A stretch of 64,000 bases of DNA from Flavobacterium ginsengisoli (GCF_029625315.1 NZ_CP121110.1:1665501-1729500); one strand, 5' to 3'. Numbered from the stretch's first letter, positions 53,882-63,689 are shown. A program made the numbers and translations. The notes: generated by a model not told the origin, from the sequence alone.

Positions 53882-54052
53882 GTTTTATTTTTTCAGCAAA
53901 AGTAAATATTTTTCCTATCCTTTCCCACAATAACCAGAAAATGCAATTTATATTTTTTTTTGTCAGAAAAAAACTTTTATTTTCATTAAAAAAATACTTT
54001 TGCGCAAAAAAAAATTTACTAAAAAAACAAGGCTTTTATTCTATCAGTACAA

Positions 54053-55924
54053 ATGAGTAATTACAAAACGAATTTAATTTTATTTATAAATAGATTTATC
54101 CTAATTGTTGCGGTTTATCAAATCTGCAGAATTCTTTTTTACTGCGTCAATCTCGAATTATTTAATAACTTAAGCATAAGAGTTTTTTCTGGTGGTTTAC
54201 TTTTTGACCTAGCTGCGGTTGCTTATATCAACATACCTTTTTTAATTGCACATCTTTTTCCTGGTAATTTTAAATACAGTCCGAAATACCAAAAGATTTT
54301 GCTTGTATCATTTTACGTAGTTAATCTTGCTTTTATTGCAACCAATTTTATTGATATTATTTACTATCGTTTTACTGGCCGAAGAAGCACCTACGCAATG
54401 ATTACCGCAGACGGAATGGAGCATGATGTAATCCGATTAATTCCTTCTTTTTTAAAAGAGTTTTGGTATATCGCGATTCTCTTTATAATTACAGGTTTTG
54501 TTTTATGGAAACTACTTCCTAAAGCAAAAAGCCCTATTACGCCTAAAGAATTGAATAGACGAGATTATGTACAAAAAGCCATTTATACTGTTATTTCAAT
54601 TTTTGTAGTTCTATTAATGATACGCGGAGGTGTACAAAAAAAACCTATTAAGATTGTTGACGGAATGCGATATGGAAATTTAAATACCTCTGCTTTGGTT
54701 TTAAATACTCCTTTCACTATTCTAAAAACCGCTTTTAAGAAAAAAGAACTTGAAAAAGTTCATTATTATAGCGATTCTGAATTAAAATCAATCTATAATC
54801 CTGTTCTTTCTATAAACCCTAAACTTCCTGCTGATAAAAAAAATGTAGTTGTAATTATTCTAGAAAGTTTTGGAAACGAAAACATTCATTGTGGTCAAAC
54901 TCCTTTTTTAGATTCGTTAATTACAAAAGCTCATTATTTTAAAAACGGATTTGCTAACGGAAAAGTGTCTATCGATGCGGTTCCATCAACTATATCAAGC
55001 ATTCCTAGTTTAATGAATAATTCTTTTATAACCTCAGGTTATGCTTTAAACAAAACAAAAAGTCTTCCGCAAATCTTGAAAAAGGAAGGTTATAATACTT
55101 CTTTTTTTCACGGCGCTTTTAACGGAAGTCAAAATTTTGATCAATATTGTAAAGTGGCAGGTTTTGATGAATATTATGGTAAAGACCAATATGTAGGAAG
55201 TCCAGCATTTGATGGAAAATGGGGGATTTTTGATGAAGAGTTTTTACAATTTTTCGCCGCAAAACTTACTTCTTTCAAACAGCCTTTCTTTAGTTCTATA
55301 TTCACGATTTCATCACACAATCCTTACATAATTCCTGAAAAGTATAAAGGTAAATTCCCAAAAGGAAATACAGAAATCCAAGAAAGTATTGCCTATACAG
55401 ATTTTGCGCTTCGAAAATTTTTCAAAAGTGCTAAAAAAGAAAAATGGTACAACAATACTCTTTTTGTAATAACAGCCGATCATACATCTTCTAGCGGAAC
55501 TTCAGAAGCAGATAAGACAAATGTTGGTAAATTTAGAATTCCAATATTGTTCTTTGATCCTTCAAATCCAAGTTTCAATGTTGCTGATGAGAAGAACTTT
55601 CAACAAATCGATATTATGCCTAGCATACTTGATTACTTAAATATAAAAGCAGAAATAATATCTTTTGGAAAAAGCTTCAAATCTCAACAAAATTTTGCGG
55701 TTTATTACCTTCAAGACACTTACCACTGCATTGTCGATGACTATTATCTTGCTTTTGCAAACAATCGTACTATCGGTTTATACAATTGGAAAAAAGATAC
55801 TTTATTGAAACATAATTTAATTGAAACGAATAAACCAAAAGCAAACGAGCTTGAACGTTTTTTAAAAGGTTACATTCAATCTTTCAACAATCGAGTAATA
55901 GACAATCAACTAAGTTTTGATTAA
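54053..55924 (+). CDS. LTA synthase-like membrane sulfatase/phosphotransferase
   Basis: 623 residues. Five membrane helices cover residues 1-200. An extracytoplasmic sulfatase-fold domain follows: VVVIILESFGNENIHCGQTPFLDSL (metal and nucleophile region), GVSIDAVPST-like, FFHGAFNGSQNFDQY, SHNPYIIPEKYKGKF and FVITADHTSSSG. The family includes LtaS, MdoB/OpgB and EptA-like enzymes that transfer phosphoglycerol or phosphoethanolamine to cell-surface polymers. In Gram-negative Bacteroidetes the acceptor is unknown. Terminator follows. Confidence 0.85.
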   Translation: MSNYKTNLILFINRFILIVAVYQICRILFYCVNLELFNNLSIRVFSGGLLFDLAAVAYINIPFLIAHLFPGNFKYSPKYQKILLVSFYVVNLAFIATNFIDIIYYRFTGRRSTYAMITADGMEHDVIRLIPSFLKEFWYIAILFIITGFVLWKLLPKAKSPITPKELNRRDYVQKAIYTVISIFVVLLMIRGGVQKKPIKIVDGMRYGNLNTSALVLNTPFTILKTAFKKKELEKVHYYSDSELKSIYNPVLSINPKLPADKKNVVVIILESFGNENIHCGQTPFLDSLITKAHYFKNGFANGKVSIDAVPSTISSIPSLMNNSFITSGYALNKTKSLPQILKKEGYNTSFFHGAFNGSQNFDQYCKVAGFDEYYGKDQYVGSPAFDGKWGIFDEEFLQFFAAKLTSFKQPFFSSIFTISSHNPYIIPEKYKGKFPKGNTEIQESIAYTDFALRKFFKSAKKEKWYNNTLFVITADHTSSSGTSEADKTNVGKFRIPILFFDPSNPSFNVADEKNFQQIDIMPSILDYLNIKAEIISFGKSFKSQQNFAVYYLQDTYHCIVDDYYLAFANNRTIGLYNWKKDTLLKHNLIETNKPKANELERFLKGYIQSFNNRVIDNQLSFD

Positions 55925-55946
55925 TAATTAATAATTGATAAATAAA

Positions 55947-55985
55947 AAATCCGCCTTGAAAATATTTCAAGACGGATTTTTATCC
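55947..55985. terminator. Bidirectional terminator between LTA-like and PAS genes
   Basis: AAAAAATCCGCCTTGAAA pairs, with one mismatch, with TTTCAAGACGGATTTTT. Runs of A and T on both sides serve both converging genes. Confidence 0.85.
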
Positions 55986-56014
55986 AAATATTCAAACCTA
56001 AAAAATAACTCAAT

Positions 56015-56647
56015 TTATCTTCCGAACAATCGGCCGAAAAAACCTCTGTGTTCTTCCTCTTCTCCTGCATCCTCTTCTTCTGAGTAATTAGCAAACTTAG
56101 ATTGCGATTTTTCATGTTCGTAAATCAACTCCTTAATATATTCAACGTAAGTTCTCTTTTTCTCTTCTAAGAAACCAATTAAGTACTTTTCGCTAAATTC
56201 TACTCCACTTGCTGCTTCAATCTGCAACAACTTTTTGTACAAAGGCTCAATATGCATCGCAATTACTTCTTGCGGTACAGCCTGTCTTCTTCCGAAATAA
56301 TTTACAATAACATCGTTTTCGTCGCGGGCAATTTCAAAATCTGTAATTACCCAATAGTATCTTCCAGACTTTGCAAGGTTTTTTACAATAGCATGAAAGT
56401 TTTTCCCGTTTTTAAGATTCTCCCAAAGCACTTTAAAAATAACTTTTGGCATATCCGGGTGGCGTATGATATTATGAGGCTGGCCCATTAATTCATAATC
56501 TTCGTAACCACAAACGTCTACAAATACTTCGTTGGCGTATTCTATAATTCCGTATGCGTTTGTTTTACTCATAATAACCTGAGTTTTATCCCAGCTTACT
56601 TCTTTGTCAATGATTACTCTGTTTTGAAGGTGATTTTCTTGATTCAT
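56015..56647 (-). CDS. PAS-domain sensor protein (Aer-type PAS)
   Basis: 210 residues. Residues 20-125 form a PAS domain of the Aer type: MSKTNAYGIIEYANEVFVDVCGY, then LMGQPHNIIRHPDMPKVIFKVLWENLKNGKNFHAIVKNL and RYYWVITDFEI. In Aer-like proteins the H-N-I-I-R-H-P-D-M-P run contacts FAD, so redox sensing is likely. A helical region follows, and an acidic tail ending GFFGRLFGR. There is no HAMP, kinase or MCP domain, so the output is unknown. Confidence 0.8.
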   Translation of the reverse strand: MNQENHLQNRVIIDKEVSWDKTQVIMSKTNAYGIIEYANEVFVDVCGYEDYELMGQPHNIIRHPDMPKVIFKVLWENLKNGKNFHAIVKNLAKSGRYYWVITDFEIARDENDVIVNYFGRRQAVPQEVIAMHIEPLYKKLLQIEAASGVEFSEKYLIGFLEEKKRTYVEYIKELIYEHEKSQSKFANYSEEEDAGEEEEHRGFFGRLFGR

Positions 56648-56864
56648 ATTTTACTGCTTATATGATTATTTATGGAATGGAATGTTGATCAACACTGCGA
56701 AATTAAAGCGAAGAAAAAGTACAAATCCTGACTTTTGTCATATTTTGATATAAAAAAAACTTTTAGCAGTAACGGTATTAATTAAAAACATATACAGCCT
56801 TTCTGATTTTACAAATAAGAAACAAAAAGTTAAATATGTAACATTTTCAAACCGTTTTGCTTTT

Positions 56865-56892
56865 TTGCATTTCTACAAATACTGTATCTTTG
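56865..56892 (+). promoter_or_regulatory. Promoter of dapD (TTG-N17-TATCTTTG)
   Basis: TTG at 56865-56867, a 17-bp spacer and TATCTTTG at 56885-56892; the ATG follows 16 bp later, so the leader is very short. Confidence 0.75.
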
Positions 56893-56908
56893 CCAAAAAA
56901 TTAAACGT

Positions 56909-57724
56909 ATGAATTCTTTACAGACTATAATTGAACAAGCTTGGGAAAACAGAGCTTTATTGCAAGAAACTACAACTACTGACGCCATTAGAGAAGTAAT
57001 CGAATTGGTAGACGCAGGAAAATTACGTGTTGCTGAACCAGTTGGTGACAAATGGCAGGTAAACGAATGGGTTAAAAAAGCAGTTGTAATGTATTTCCCG
57101 ATTCAAAAAATGGAAACATGGGAATCTGGTATTTTTGAATACCACGATAAAATGTTGCTAAAGAGAAATTATGCTGAAAAAGGAATTCGTGTGGTACCAA
57201 ACGCTGTAGCTCGTTACGGTGCTTACATTTCAAGCGGTGTAATCTTAATGCCAAGTTACGTAAACATTGGAGCTTATGTAGACGAAGGAACAATGGTTGA
57301 TACTTGGGCAACTGTAGGAAGCTGTGCTCAAATTGGTAAAAACGTACACTTAAGTGGTGGTGTTGGTATTGGTGGTGTTCTTGAGCCATTGCAAGCTGCT
57401 CCAGTTATTATCGAAGATGGCGCTTTTATTGGTTCTCGTTGTATCGTTGTTGAAGGTGTTCATGTTGGAAAAGAAGCAGTTCTTGGAGCTAACGTATGCT
57501 TAACAGCATCTACAAAAATTATCGATGTTACAGGTGATGAGCCAGTTGAAATGAAAGGTTATGTACCAGCTCGTTCTGTGGTTATTCCTGGAAGCTACAC
57601 TAAGAAATTTGTTGCTGGCGAATTTCAAGTTCCTTGTGCCTTAATTATCGGAACTCGTAAACCATCTACAGATTTAAAAACTTCTTTAAACAATGCACTT
57701 CGCGAATACGATGTTGCGGTATAG
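56909..57724 (+). CDS. dapD: Tetrahydrodipicolinate N-succinyltransferase
   Basis: 271 residues, full length. Starts MNSLQTIIEQAWENRALLQE. Hexapeptide-repeat beta-helix between 100 and 230 (ISSGVILMPSYVNIGAYVDEGTMVDTWATVGSCAQIGKN, then GGVGIGGVLEPLQAAPVIIEDGAFIGSRCIVVEG). C-terminal PCALIIGTRKPSTD. Fourth step of the succinylase pathway to lysine and meso-diaminopimelate. Confidence 0.95.
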   Translation: MNSLQTIIEQAWENRALLQETTTTDAIREVIELVDAGKLRVAEPVGDKWQVNEWVKKAVVMYFPIQKMETWESGIFEYHDKMLLKRNYAEKGIRVVPNAVARYGAYISSGVILMPSYVNIGAYVDEGTMVDTWATVGSCAQIGKNVHLSGGVGIGGVLEPLQAAPVIIEDGAFIGSRCIVVEGVHVGKEAVLGANVCLTASTKIIDVTGDEPVEMKGYVPARSVVIPGSYTKKFVAGEFQVPCALIIGTRKPSTDLKTSLNNALREYDVAV

Positions 57725-57745
57725 GTTTTAAAAGATCTTAATATT

Positions 57746-57791
57746 AAAAATCCAAATTCCATTTTATTATTGGAATTTGGATTTTTTTTTG
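57746..57791. terminator. Terminator between dapD and the converging glycosyltransferase
   Basis: AAAATCCAAATTCCA pairs with TGGAATTTGGATTTT over ATTATT-rich sequence, then a long T run. Confidence 0.9.
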
Positions 57792-58538
57792 TCACTTCCT
57801 TTTTTGAAGTTTTATAAGCTTAGCATATTTCATATAAGAAAAAAAGGCCTGAATCATTGCAATTGTCAATCCATCAAGACCGTTAAAAATTCCTTTTTTA
57901 AAGAAATAGCAACGGATAAAGGCTACTGTTCCGTTCAAAACAGGCTTAAACGCATTTATTCTTTTTCCTTGATCAAATAATTGTTGGGCATGCCATCCTG
58001 AATATTGGTTCTTTTTTGCAATAATCTGATCAAAAGAATTCCATCCATAATGTAAAATATGCACTGCAACCTTTTTCTCATTTTGAGCAACAATTTTCTG
58101 ATGTACTTTAGAATCTGAAGGATGAGCTGTTTGTTTATTAAAGAAACGAACTTTATGATCTGGATACCATCCAGAAAAATCTATTAATTTATCTGCCAGA
58201 AAGTTTTTTACTCTAAAACTTAAAGCATCATAGTTTCCTTCTAGATATTTTTTCTCCAGAATAAATTCCTCTGCATCCTTATCTAAAAATTCGTCTGCAT
58301 CCAGATTTAAAATCCAGTCATTTTTACAAAAAGGCAATCCGTGCGTACGCTGCGGTCCATCTCCTAAAAATACTTGCTGAATAACCTGTGCTCCTTTTTC
58401 TTTAGCTATTTCTACTGTACGATCTTTACTAAAAGAGTCTACAATAATAACTTCATCACAAACTTTAAATAAGGCATCTATACATTTTCCAATGTTTTTC
58501 TCTTCATTGAAAGTAATAACCAAACCGCTAATTCCCAT
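57792..58538 (-). CDS. Glycosyltransferase family 2, lipopolysaccharide core type
   Basis: 248 residues from ATG 58538 (MGISGLVITFNEEKNIGKCID); eight more residues are possible. GT2 motifs: VITFNEE, EVIIVDSFSKDRTVEIA, WILNLDADEFLD (DxD). The middle FSGWYPDHKVRFF and C-terminal IFNGLDGLTIAMIQAFFSYMKYAKL match the WaaE/KdtX-like group that adds a sugar to the inner core. It shares this plan with the GT2 at 59747. One amphipathic C-terminal helix. Part of the LOS gene group. Confidence 0.85.
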   Translation of the reverse strand: MGISGLVITFNEEKNIGKCIDALFKVCDEVIIVDSFSKDRTVEIAKEKGAQVIQQVFLGDGPQRTHGLPFCKNDWILNLDADEFLDKDAEEFILEKKYLEGNYDALSFRVKNFLADKLIDFSGWYPDHKVRFFNKQTAHPSDSKVHQKIVAQNEKKVAVHILHYGWNSFDQIIAKKNQYSGWHAQQLFDQGKRINAFKPVLNGTVAFIRCYFFKKGIFNGLDGLTIAMIQAFFSYMKYAKLIKLQKRK

Positions 58539-58665
58539 TGTCAATTTTAATTTGTTGAGCACAAAAATATGACTTTTTAATTTAGTTTAATCTTATTACC
58601 GCCATCACTTGTTCACTTCACAAAATAGTTTGTACTTTAGCTTTCAAATTGAACATAAAAACCAA

Positions 58666-59730
58666 ATGAGAATATTAGTTATTCAGCAAAAAAGAATCGG
58701 AGACGTCTTAACAAGCACAATTATCTGCAACAATTTAAAAGCCAAGTTTCCAGATTCTACAATTGACTATATGTGTTATCCTAATTCGATTGATGTTCTT
58801 ACAGAAAATCCGAATATTGATAACATTATTCCAGTAACTAATAAAATCAGAAAATCTACTTTTGGCTTCATTAAATTCATTTTTGAAATTCGAAGAAAAA
58901 AATATGATGCGGTAATCGATGTATACAGCAAATTGGGAACGAATTTGATTACGTTTTTTTCTGGAGCAAAATTTAAAGTTTCCTATCATAAATGGTATTC
59001 TAACATTTTTTACAACTACAGTTACGAGCGTTTTGATGCCATAAAATCAGAATATGGTTTAGCAATCGAAAACAGATTATTGCTTCTTAAGCCTTTTTTC
59101 ACAGAAAAGATAACCAATGTAAAACCAAAGATTTATTTAAAAGAATCTGAAATTGCAGAAGCAAAAAATATTTTAAACAGCTACAATATTGATCCTGAAA
59201 AACCGCTAATTATGTTTGGAATTTTAGGAAGCGAGCACTACAAAACATATCCGCTAGACGGAATGGCAAAAATCATCGATTTTACAGTAGCCAAAACAAA
59301 CGCTACTATTCTTTTTAATTATATTCCGAACCAGAAAGAGCAAGCTTTGGAGGTTTATAATCATTGTTCTGACGAAACAAAAAAGCATATTATCTTCGAT
59401 TTGTACGCTACAGATTTACGTCAGTTTTTGGCAATACTTTCTCAATGCGAAATGCTTATTGGAAACGAAGGCGGCGCTGTAAATATGGCAAAAGCACTTG
59501 AAATTCCAACTTTCTCGATCTTTACTCCTTCTGTTAGAAAAGAAACTTGGCAGCTGTTTGAGAATGAAGCAAAAAATGTATCTGTTCATTTAAAAGACTT
59601 AAAACCTGAAATCTACGAGAAACATACAGAGCAATATATAAAAGAACATACTTTTGAATATTATGCTGAGTATCCATTAGAACTTATGCTGAAAAAATTA
59701 GAGACTTATTTTCAAGAATATAAAAATTGA
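58666..59730 (+). CDS. Glycosyltransferase family 9 (heptosyltransferase-like)
   Basis: 354 residues from ATG 58666 (MRILVIQQKRIGDVLTSTII), the canonical start of GT9; an upstream ATG at 58609 adds an unlikely extension. Second domain: PLIMFGILGSEHYKTYPLDGMAKII and MLIGNEGGAVNMAKALEIPTFSIFTPSVRKETW, the nucleotide-sugar site. Transfers heptose or a related sugar to the LOS core. Divergent from the GT2 at 57792, followed after 16 bp by another GT2, so co-transcribed with it. Confidence 0.88.
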   Translation: MRILVIQQKRIGDVLTSTIICNNLKAKFPDSTIDYMCYPNSIDVLTENPNIDNIIPVTNKIRKSTFGFIKFIFEIRRKKYDAVIDVYSKLGTNLITFFSGAKFKVSYHKWYSNIFYNYSYERFDAIKSEYGLAIENRLLLLKPFFTEKITNVKPKIYLKESEIAEAKNILNSYNIDPEKPLIMFGILGSEHYKTYPLDGMAKIIDFTVAKTNATILFNYIPNQKEQALEVYNHCSDETKKHIIFDLYATDLRQFLAILSQCEMLIGNEGGAVNMAKALEIPTFSIFTPSVRKETWQLFENEAKNVSVHLKDLKPEIYEKHTEQYIKEHTFEYYAEYPLELMLKKLETYFQEYKN

Positions 59731-59746
59731 AAAGTAAAGGATCAGC

Positions 59747-60517
59747 ATGAATAGTGAAGGGCAAAAATTATCAGTATTGATTATTACGCTTAATGAAGAA
59801 CAGCACATAAAATCGCTTCTTGAAGATATTGATTTTGCTGATGAAATAATTGTTGTTGATTCTTTTAGCACTGATAAAACAGTAAGCATTGTTGAGTCTT
59901 TTAACAATGTAAAATTAATTCAGAATGCATTTATTGATTATACTTCTCAACGAAATTTTGCGCTGGATCAAGCTCGAAATTCATGGGTTTTATTTATTGA
60001 TGCAGACGAAAGATTAACACCTGAATTAAAATCTGAAATCGTTACTAAAATTAATTCCCAAAATGCTGCAAGCGCTTATTTTATCTATCGCATTTTTATG
60101 TTTAAAAACAGTAGACTAAATTTCAGCGGCTGGCAGACTGATAAGATTTTCAGGCTTTTTGATAAATCGAAATGTCGATACGATTCAGAAAGAACTGTTC
60201 ACGAAAAGTTAATTGTAAATGGATCAATTTCTACTTTAAAACACAAACTCATACATTTTTCGTACTCTTCTTATGAAGATTACAAATCGAAAATGCACAA
60301 TTACGGGATTCTTAAAGCCAACGAAAAATTTGTAAAAGGGATAAAACCATATTTATTAATGCAGTTGTTCCATCCTTTATACACTTTTTTATACCAACTT
60401 ATTATCCGTTTTGGTTTTCTGGACGGACAAAAAGGCTTTACAATATGTTATTTGAATGCTTACAGCGTTTATATTCGCTACAAAGAATTAAGAAAGCTTA
60501 TTTCTTCCAGAATTTAA
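59747..60517 (+). CDS. Glycosyltransferase family 2
   Basis: 256 residues. KLSVLIITLNEEQHIKSLLEDI, DEIIVVDSFSTDKTV, WVLFIDADERLTPEL (DxD), FSGWQTDKIFRLF, and FGFLDGQKGFTICYLNAYSVYIRYKELR at the end. Same subgroup as 57792, so the two probably add sugars to the LOS core at different points. 16 bp after the GT9 gene. Its 3' end overlaps the converging Kdo-kinase-like gene by 20 bp. Confidence 0.87.
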   Translation: MNSEGQKLSVLIITLNEEQHIKSLLEDIDFADEIIVVDSFSTDKTVSIVESFNNVKLIQNAFIDYTSQRNFALDQARNSWVLFIDADERLTPELKSEIVTKINSQNAASAYFIYRIFMFKNSRLNFSGWQTDKIFRLFDKSKCRYDSERTVHEKLIVNGSISTLKHKLIHFSYSSYEDYKSKMHNYGILKANEKFVKGIKPYLLMQLFHPLYTFLYQLIIRFGFLDGQKGFTICYLNAYSVYIRYKELRKLISSRI

Positions 60518-61265
60518 GCTTCTTTTTCAGGCGTTTTTTTCTATAGAACTTCTCTTGAAAATCTGAAGTATCTTTCCATAGAGTTTCGAAAATCTTCTCT
60601 TCAGGCTGTTTAAGATAAAATTTAGCATATTCGTTACTCATCGTCGCCACCATTTCTTTTAACGGAGTTAAGCGGCATAAGTTTTTCATACGCATTTCAA
60701 AAGTCATTTCATTATGAAATTCCATTCTGTTCAAATCCACCAGAAAGAAATCATAATTTCCGCTTGCGTTCTTTTTTATTAAAGTATTTCCTGGCGAATG
60801 ATCTAAAAATTCAATGCCTTTTTCGTGAAGATCGAAGCTAAATTTAGTAAACTGTCTCAAAATATTGTCGCGGTCTGGAAAATCAGGAATTTCTACCAAT
60901 TCTCTATAGGTAAGATCACATTCAAGCTGTTCGCTTACATAAAAGCTTTTTTCTAAACCTATTATTGAAGAAAATTCAGCAAACGCAATAGGTTTTGGAG
61001 TTCCAACACCCAATTCCAACAATTTATTTGCAAACTCAAAAGAACGTTTAGCTTTTGATTTTCTGAAGTATTTGTAGGCGATTTTATTAATAAAGTGCGG
61101 AACTTTAAACGATTTTATGTTTATTTTTTTATCGTCTAAATCAAAAAGCTTTATCTGATTGCGCTGGCCAATTACAAAGTCTTCTCCTTTTGTATTAAAA
61201 AAACGAATATATTCAAGAAGAATATTTTCAAATTTTTCATATCCGCGATTTAATCTTAAAATCAT
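60498..61265 (-). CDS. Lipopolysaccharide (Kdo) kinase-like protein
   Basis: 255 residues from ATG 61265; 12 more residues upstream are possible. Kinase-like fold: SFKVPHFINKIAYKYFRKSKAKRSFEFANKLLELG (ATP-binding lysine region), SEQLECDLTYREL, KGIEFLDHSPGNTLI (catalytic loop, H-S-P-G-N) and FLVDLNRMEFH (metal-binding D). It resembles the KdkA/WaaP family that phosphorylates Kdo or heptose. Basic C-terminus (YRKKRLKKKLKFWKK) fits membrane contact. Convergent with the GT2. Confidence 0.82.
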   Translation of the reverse strand: MILRLNRGYEKFENILLEYIRFFNTKGEDFVIGQRNQIKLFDLDDKKINIKSFKVPHFINKIAYKYFRKSKAKRSFEFANKLLELGVGTPKPIAFAEFSSIIGLEKSFYVSEQLECDLTYRELVEIPDFPDRDNILRQFTKFSFDLHEKGIEFLDHSPGNTLIKKNASGNYDFFLVDLNRMEFHNEMTFEMRMKNLCRLTPLKEMVATMSNEYAKFYLKQPEEKIFETLWKDTSDFQEKFYRKKRLKKKLKFWKK

Positions 61266-61325
61266 AAAAATTGTTTCCGCAAATTTAGCTAGTTTTACCA
61301 ACTAATAAAAACTATTTCGAAGATA

Positions 61326-62288
61326 ATGTATATCACTCTTATAAGTTTAGACAACTGGGGACTTAACAAACATATAGCCGTAGACTTAGAAAAACAAGGA
61401 CACACAGTTCGCCATATCGACTTCAATGCTTTTAAATACAAATACCCTTCTGTATTTCATAAAGTGTACAATGTTATATTAAAAGCATTTTTCAAAACGA
61501 ATTTGAAGCATCAGCATTACGGAAAAGAAATTATCAATGAATTAAAAAAGAATAGCCAAACTCAAGATGTTATTTTGACCATAAAAGGTGACTTTATAAC
61601 TCCTGAAAGTATTTTAGAATTTAAAAAATACACGAAAAAATCTATCGGATTCTTTAATGACAATACGTATCGCTGTCCCAAAATCAAACGAGTTCTTCAT
61701 TGCTTTGATGATGTTTTTTCTTTTGAAAAAGAAGATTGTGCAAATTTCAATTTAAAATTTGCCTCAAATTGGATTTACAATTCAGAAAACGCAACAAATG
61801 AAAATCAATTTGAATATGATGTTTTCAATATCAGCTCAATTGACAAAAGGCTTCCAATATTAAAAAGAATTGCTGTCAATTTAGCTTCTCAGAATTCAAA
61901 ATTTAAATTTATCATTTACGATAAAAAGCAAAAAGACAATGACGAAAACATTACCTATATAAAAAGTCACATGCCTTTAAGTGAAGTAAATGATTATATT
62001 AATCGTTCGAAAGTACTTTTGGACATTAATCGAATTGGCCAAAGCGGACTTACTTTTAGAGTTTTTGAAAGTTTGGGTCTAGAAAAAAAACTTATAACCA
62101 CAAATGTCGATATTAAAAATTACGATTTTTATAATCCTAACAATATTTTAATAATCGACGAAAAGAATCCAATTATACCAATGGAATTTTTCGAAAATGA
62201 GTATGAAAAAATACCAGATTCAATTCTAGAAAAGTACACTCTAAAAGGTTGGACAAATCATGTAATTCTAAAAGACAACACATTATAA
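61326..62288 (+). CDS. Glycosyltransferase family 1-like (CgeB type)
   Basis: 320 residues. No classical family start, but the two-domain GT-B pattern is visible: MYITLISLDNWGLNKHIAVDLEKQGHTVRHI, KKSIGFFNDNTYRCPKIKRV, FDDVFSFEKEDC, and in the second half YIKSHMPLSEVNDYINRSKVLLDINRIGQSGLTFRVFESLGLEKKLITTN. The E-S-L-G near the nucleotide site is that of CgeB-like transferases. Sugar and acceptor unknown. Divergent from the Kdo-kinase-like gene. Confidence 0.72.
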   Translation: MYITLISLDNWGLNKHIAVDLEKQGHTVRHIDFNAFKYKYPSVFHKVYNVILKAFFKTNLKHQHYGKEIINELKKNSQTQDVILTIKGDFITPESILEFKKYTKKSIGFFNDNTYRCPKIKRVLHCFDDVFSFEKEDCANFNLKFASNWIYNSENATNENQFEYDVFNISSIDKRLPILKRIAVNLASQNSKFKFIIYDKKQKDNDENITYIKSHMPLSEVNDYINRSKVLLDINRIGQSGLTFRVFESLGLEKKLITTNVDIKNYDFYNPNNILIIDEKNPIIPMEFFENEYEKIPDSILEKYTLKGWTNHVILKDNTL

Positions 62289-62355
62289 CTTTTTGACTTT
62301 AAAAGTCAAACGTGTAGGATTCAATTTATTTAAGATAATTTTAACCGTAAAATTT

Positions 62356-62384
62356 TTGCATTCAAAACTCGTTTAGTATGTTTG
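62356..62384 (+). promoter_or_regulatory. Promoter of the acyltransferase gene (TTG-N18-TATGTTTG)
   Basis: TTG at 62356-62358, 18-bp spacer, TATGTTTG at 62377-62384; start codon 57 bp on. Confidence 0.7.
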
Positions 62385-62440
62385 CAAAAGTTTAAAAAAT
62401 TAGTTAAAAACACCACAACAAAAAATTGTTTCCTCAAAAA

Positions 62441-63604
62441 ATGATATTAACTTTTAGTATTTATTCAATCCTGATAGCGTTTGCTTTAATTTTTTCTGTA
62501 CTGCTAACAAATAAATTAGTAAAAATAGAGGTACTTGATGTTCGCTATCCAGAAATAGATGGCTTAAGAGGTTATCTAGCATTTTTTGTTTTCTTGCATC
62601 ATAGTTATATCTGGAGATTTTTTCTTCAAAGTGGCGAATGGAATGAACCTATTTCAAATCTATTTAACCATTTTGGACAAACAACAGTTGCTTTTTTCTT
62701 TGTAATTACTGCTTTTCTTTTTACTCTAAAATTAATAAATAGCAAAAACAAAGAAATTAACTGGTCAGCATATATCAGTGCTCGTTTATACAGACTTTTC
62801 CCAATGTATCTTTTTTCTGTTGGCATTATATTTTTTATTGCTGGTTATCTAACGAATTTTAAGTCAAAAGTTCCATTCTCAGAAAATATTGTGACCATAC
62901 TGTCATGGATATTTTTCAATGTAAAAAAAGGATTAAATATCAACGGACTAGAAGATAGTTTTTTGTTAAATGCCGGCATCACTTGGACGCTGCCGTACGA
63001 ATGGGTTTTCTACTTTTTATTGCCTCTTATTGCATTATTTTTCAAGATTAAAGTAAACTATAAAATCATTTTATCTTTTACTGTAGTAGCGGCTCTAATA
63101 ATGATTATTAATGGTTCTTCTTTAAGACATTTCTTTCCATTTCTTGGAGGTATTATTGCGGCTTTGGTAATCAAAAAAAATATTTTTGGAACTGTTTTAA
63201 AGCAAAAAAAATATACTTTTCTTGCTATTTCTTTACTTGTGTGCTCGGTTTATTTTTTCGATAGCGGAAGAAGACCAATCCCAATCATTATCACTTCAAT
63301 TGTATTTATAATAATTGCTTCCGGAAATAGCTTTTTTGGAATTTTATCAAGTGCCTTTTCAAGAAAATTTGGACAAATAACCTATAGCATTTACTTATTG
63401 CATGGCATTTTGTTATTTGTCATTTTCTATTTTGTTATCGGATTTGAAGAAGCAAAAAAAATGACTGATAATGAATTTTGGTCTGTTATTGCCTTATCCG
63501 TTTTTCCGTTAATTTTTATTAGTCAATTGACATTTAAGTACATCGAACATCCATTGATGGAATTAGCGAAAGTAAAATTAAAATCTTCTTCTGTAAAATC
63601 ATAA
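62441..63604 (+). CDS. Membrane acyltransferase, OafA/YrhL family
   Basis: 387 residues from ATG 62441. About ten membrane helices. Acyltransferase-3 motifs: EIDGLRGYLAFFVFLHHSYI (the helix-start R and catalytic H), FGQTTVAFFFVITAFLF, ARLYRLFPMYLFS (R-x-x-R-x-x-P), ITWTLPYEWVFYFLLPLIAL (W-x-L-x-x-E) and FGQITYSIYLLHGILLF. Adds acetyl or other acyl groups to surface polysaccharide. Own promoter, at the end of the LOS gene group. Confidence 0.9.
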   Translation: MILTFSIYSILIAFALIFSVLLTNKLVKIEVLDVRYPEIDGLRGYLAFFVFLHHSYIWRFFLQSGEWNEPISNLFNHFGQTTVAFFFVITAFLFTLKLINSKNKEINWSAYISARLYRLFPMYLFSVGIIFFIAGYLTNFKSKVPFSENIVTILSWIFFNVKKGLNINGLEDSFLLNAGITWTLPYEWVFYFLLPLIALFFKIKVNYKIILSFTVVAALIMIINGSSLRHFFPFLGGIIAALVIKKNIFGTVLKQKKYTFLAISLLVCSVYFFDSGRRPIPIIITSIVFIIIASGNSFFGILSSAFSRKFGQITYSIYLLHGILLFVIFYFVIGFEEAKKMTDNEFWSVIALSVFPLIFISQLTFKYIEHPLMELAKVKLKSSSVKS

Positions 63605-63689
63605 ACATTTAGCTTTTACAAAACGACTTCAAAACACAATAGATTTTCTATTTACAAATACTATAAAAAACAATTACAAGTAAAATTTA

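Noticed and set aside
62289-62310. Terminator after the CgeB-like gene (TTTGACTTTAAAAGTCAAA)
   Set aside because: The hairpin is present but lacks a T tract on the + strand, so I did not list it as a terminator.
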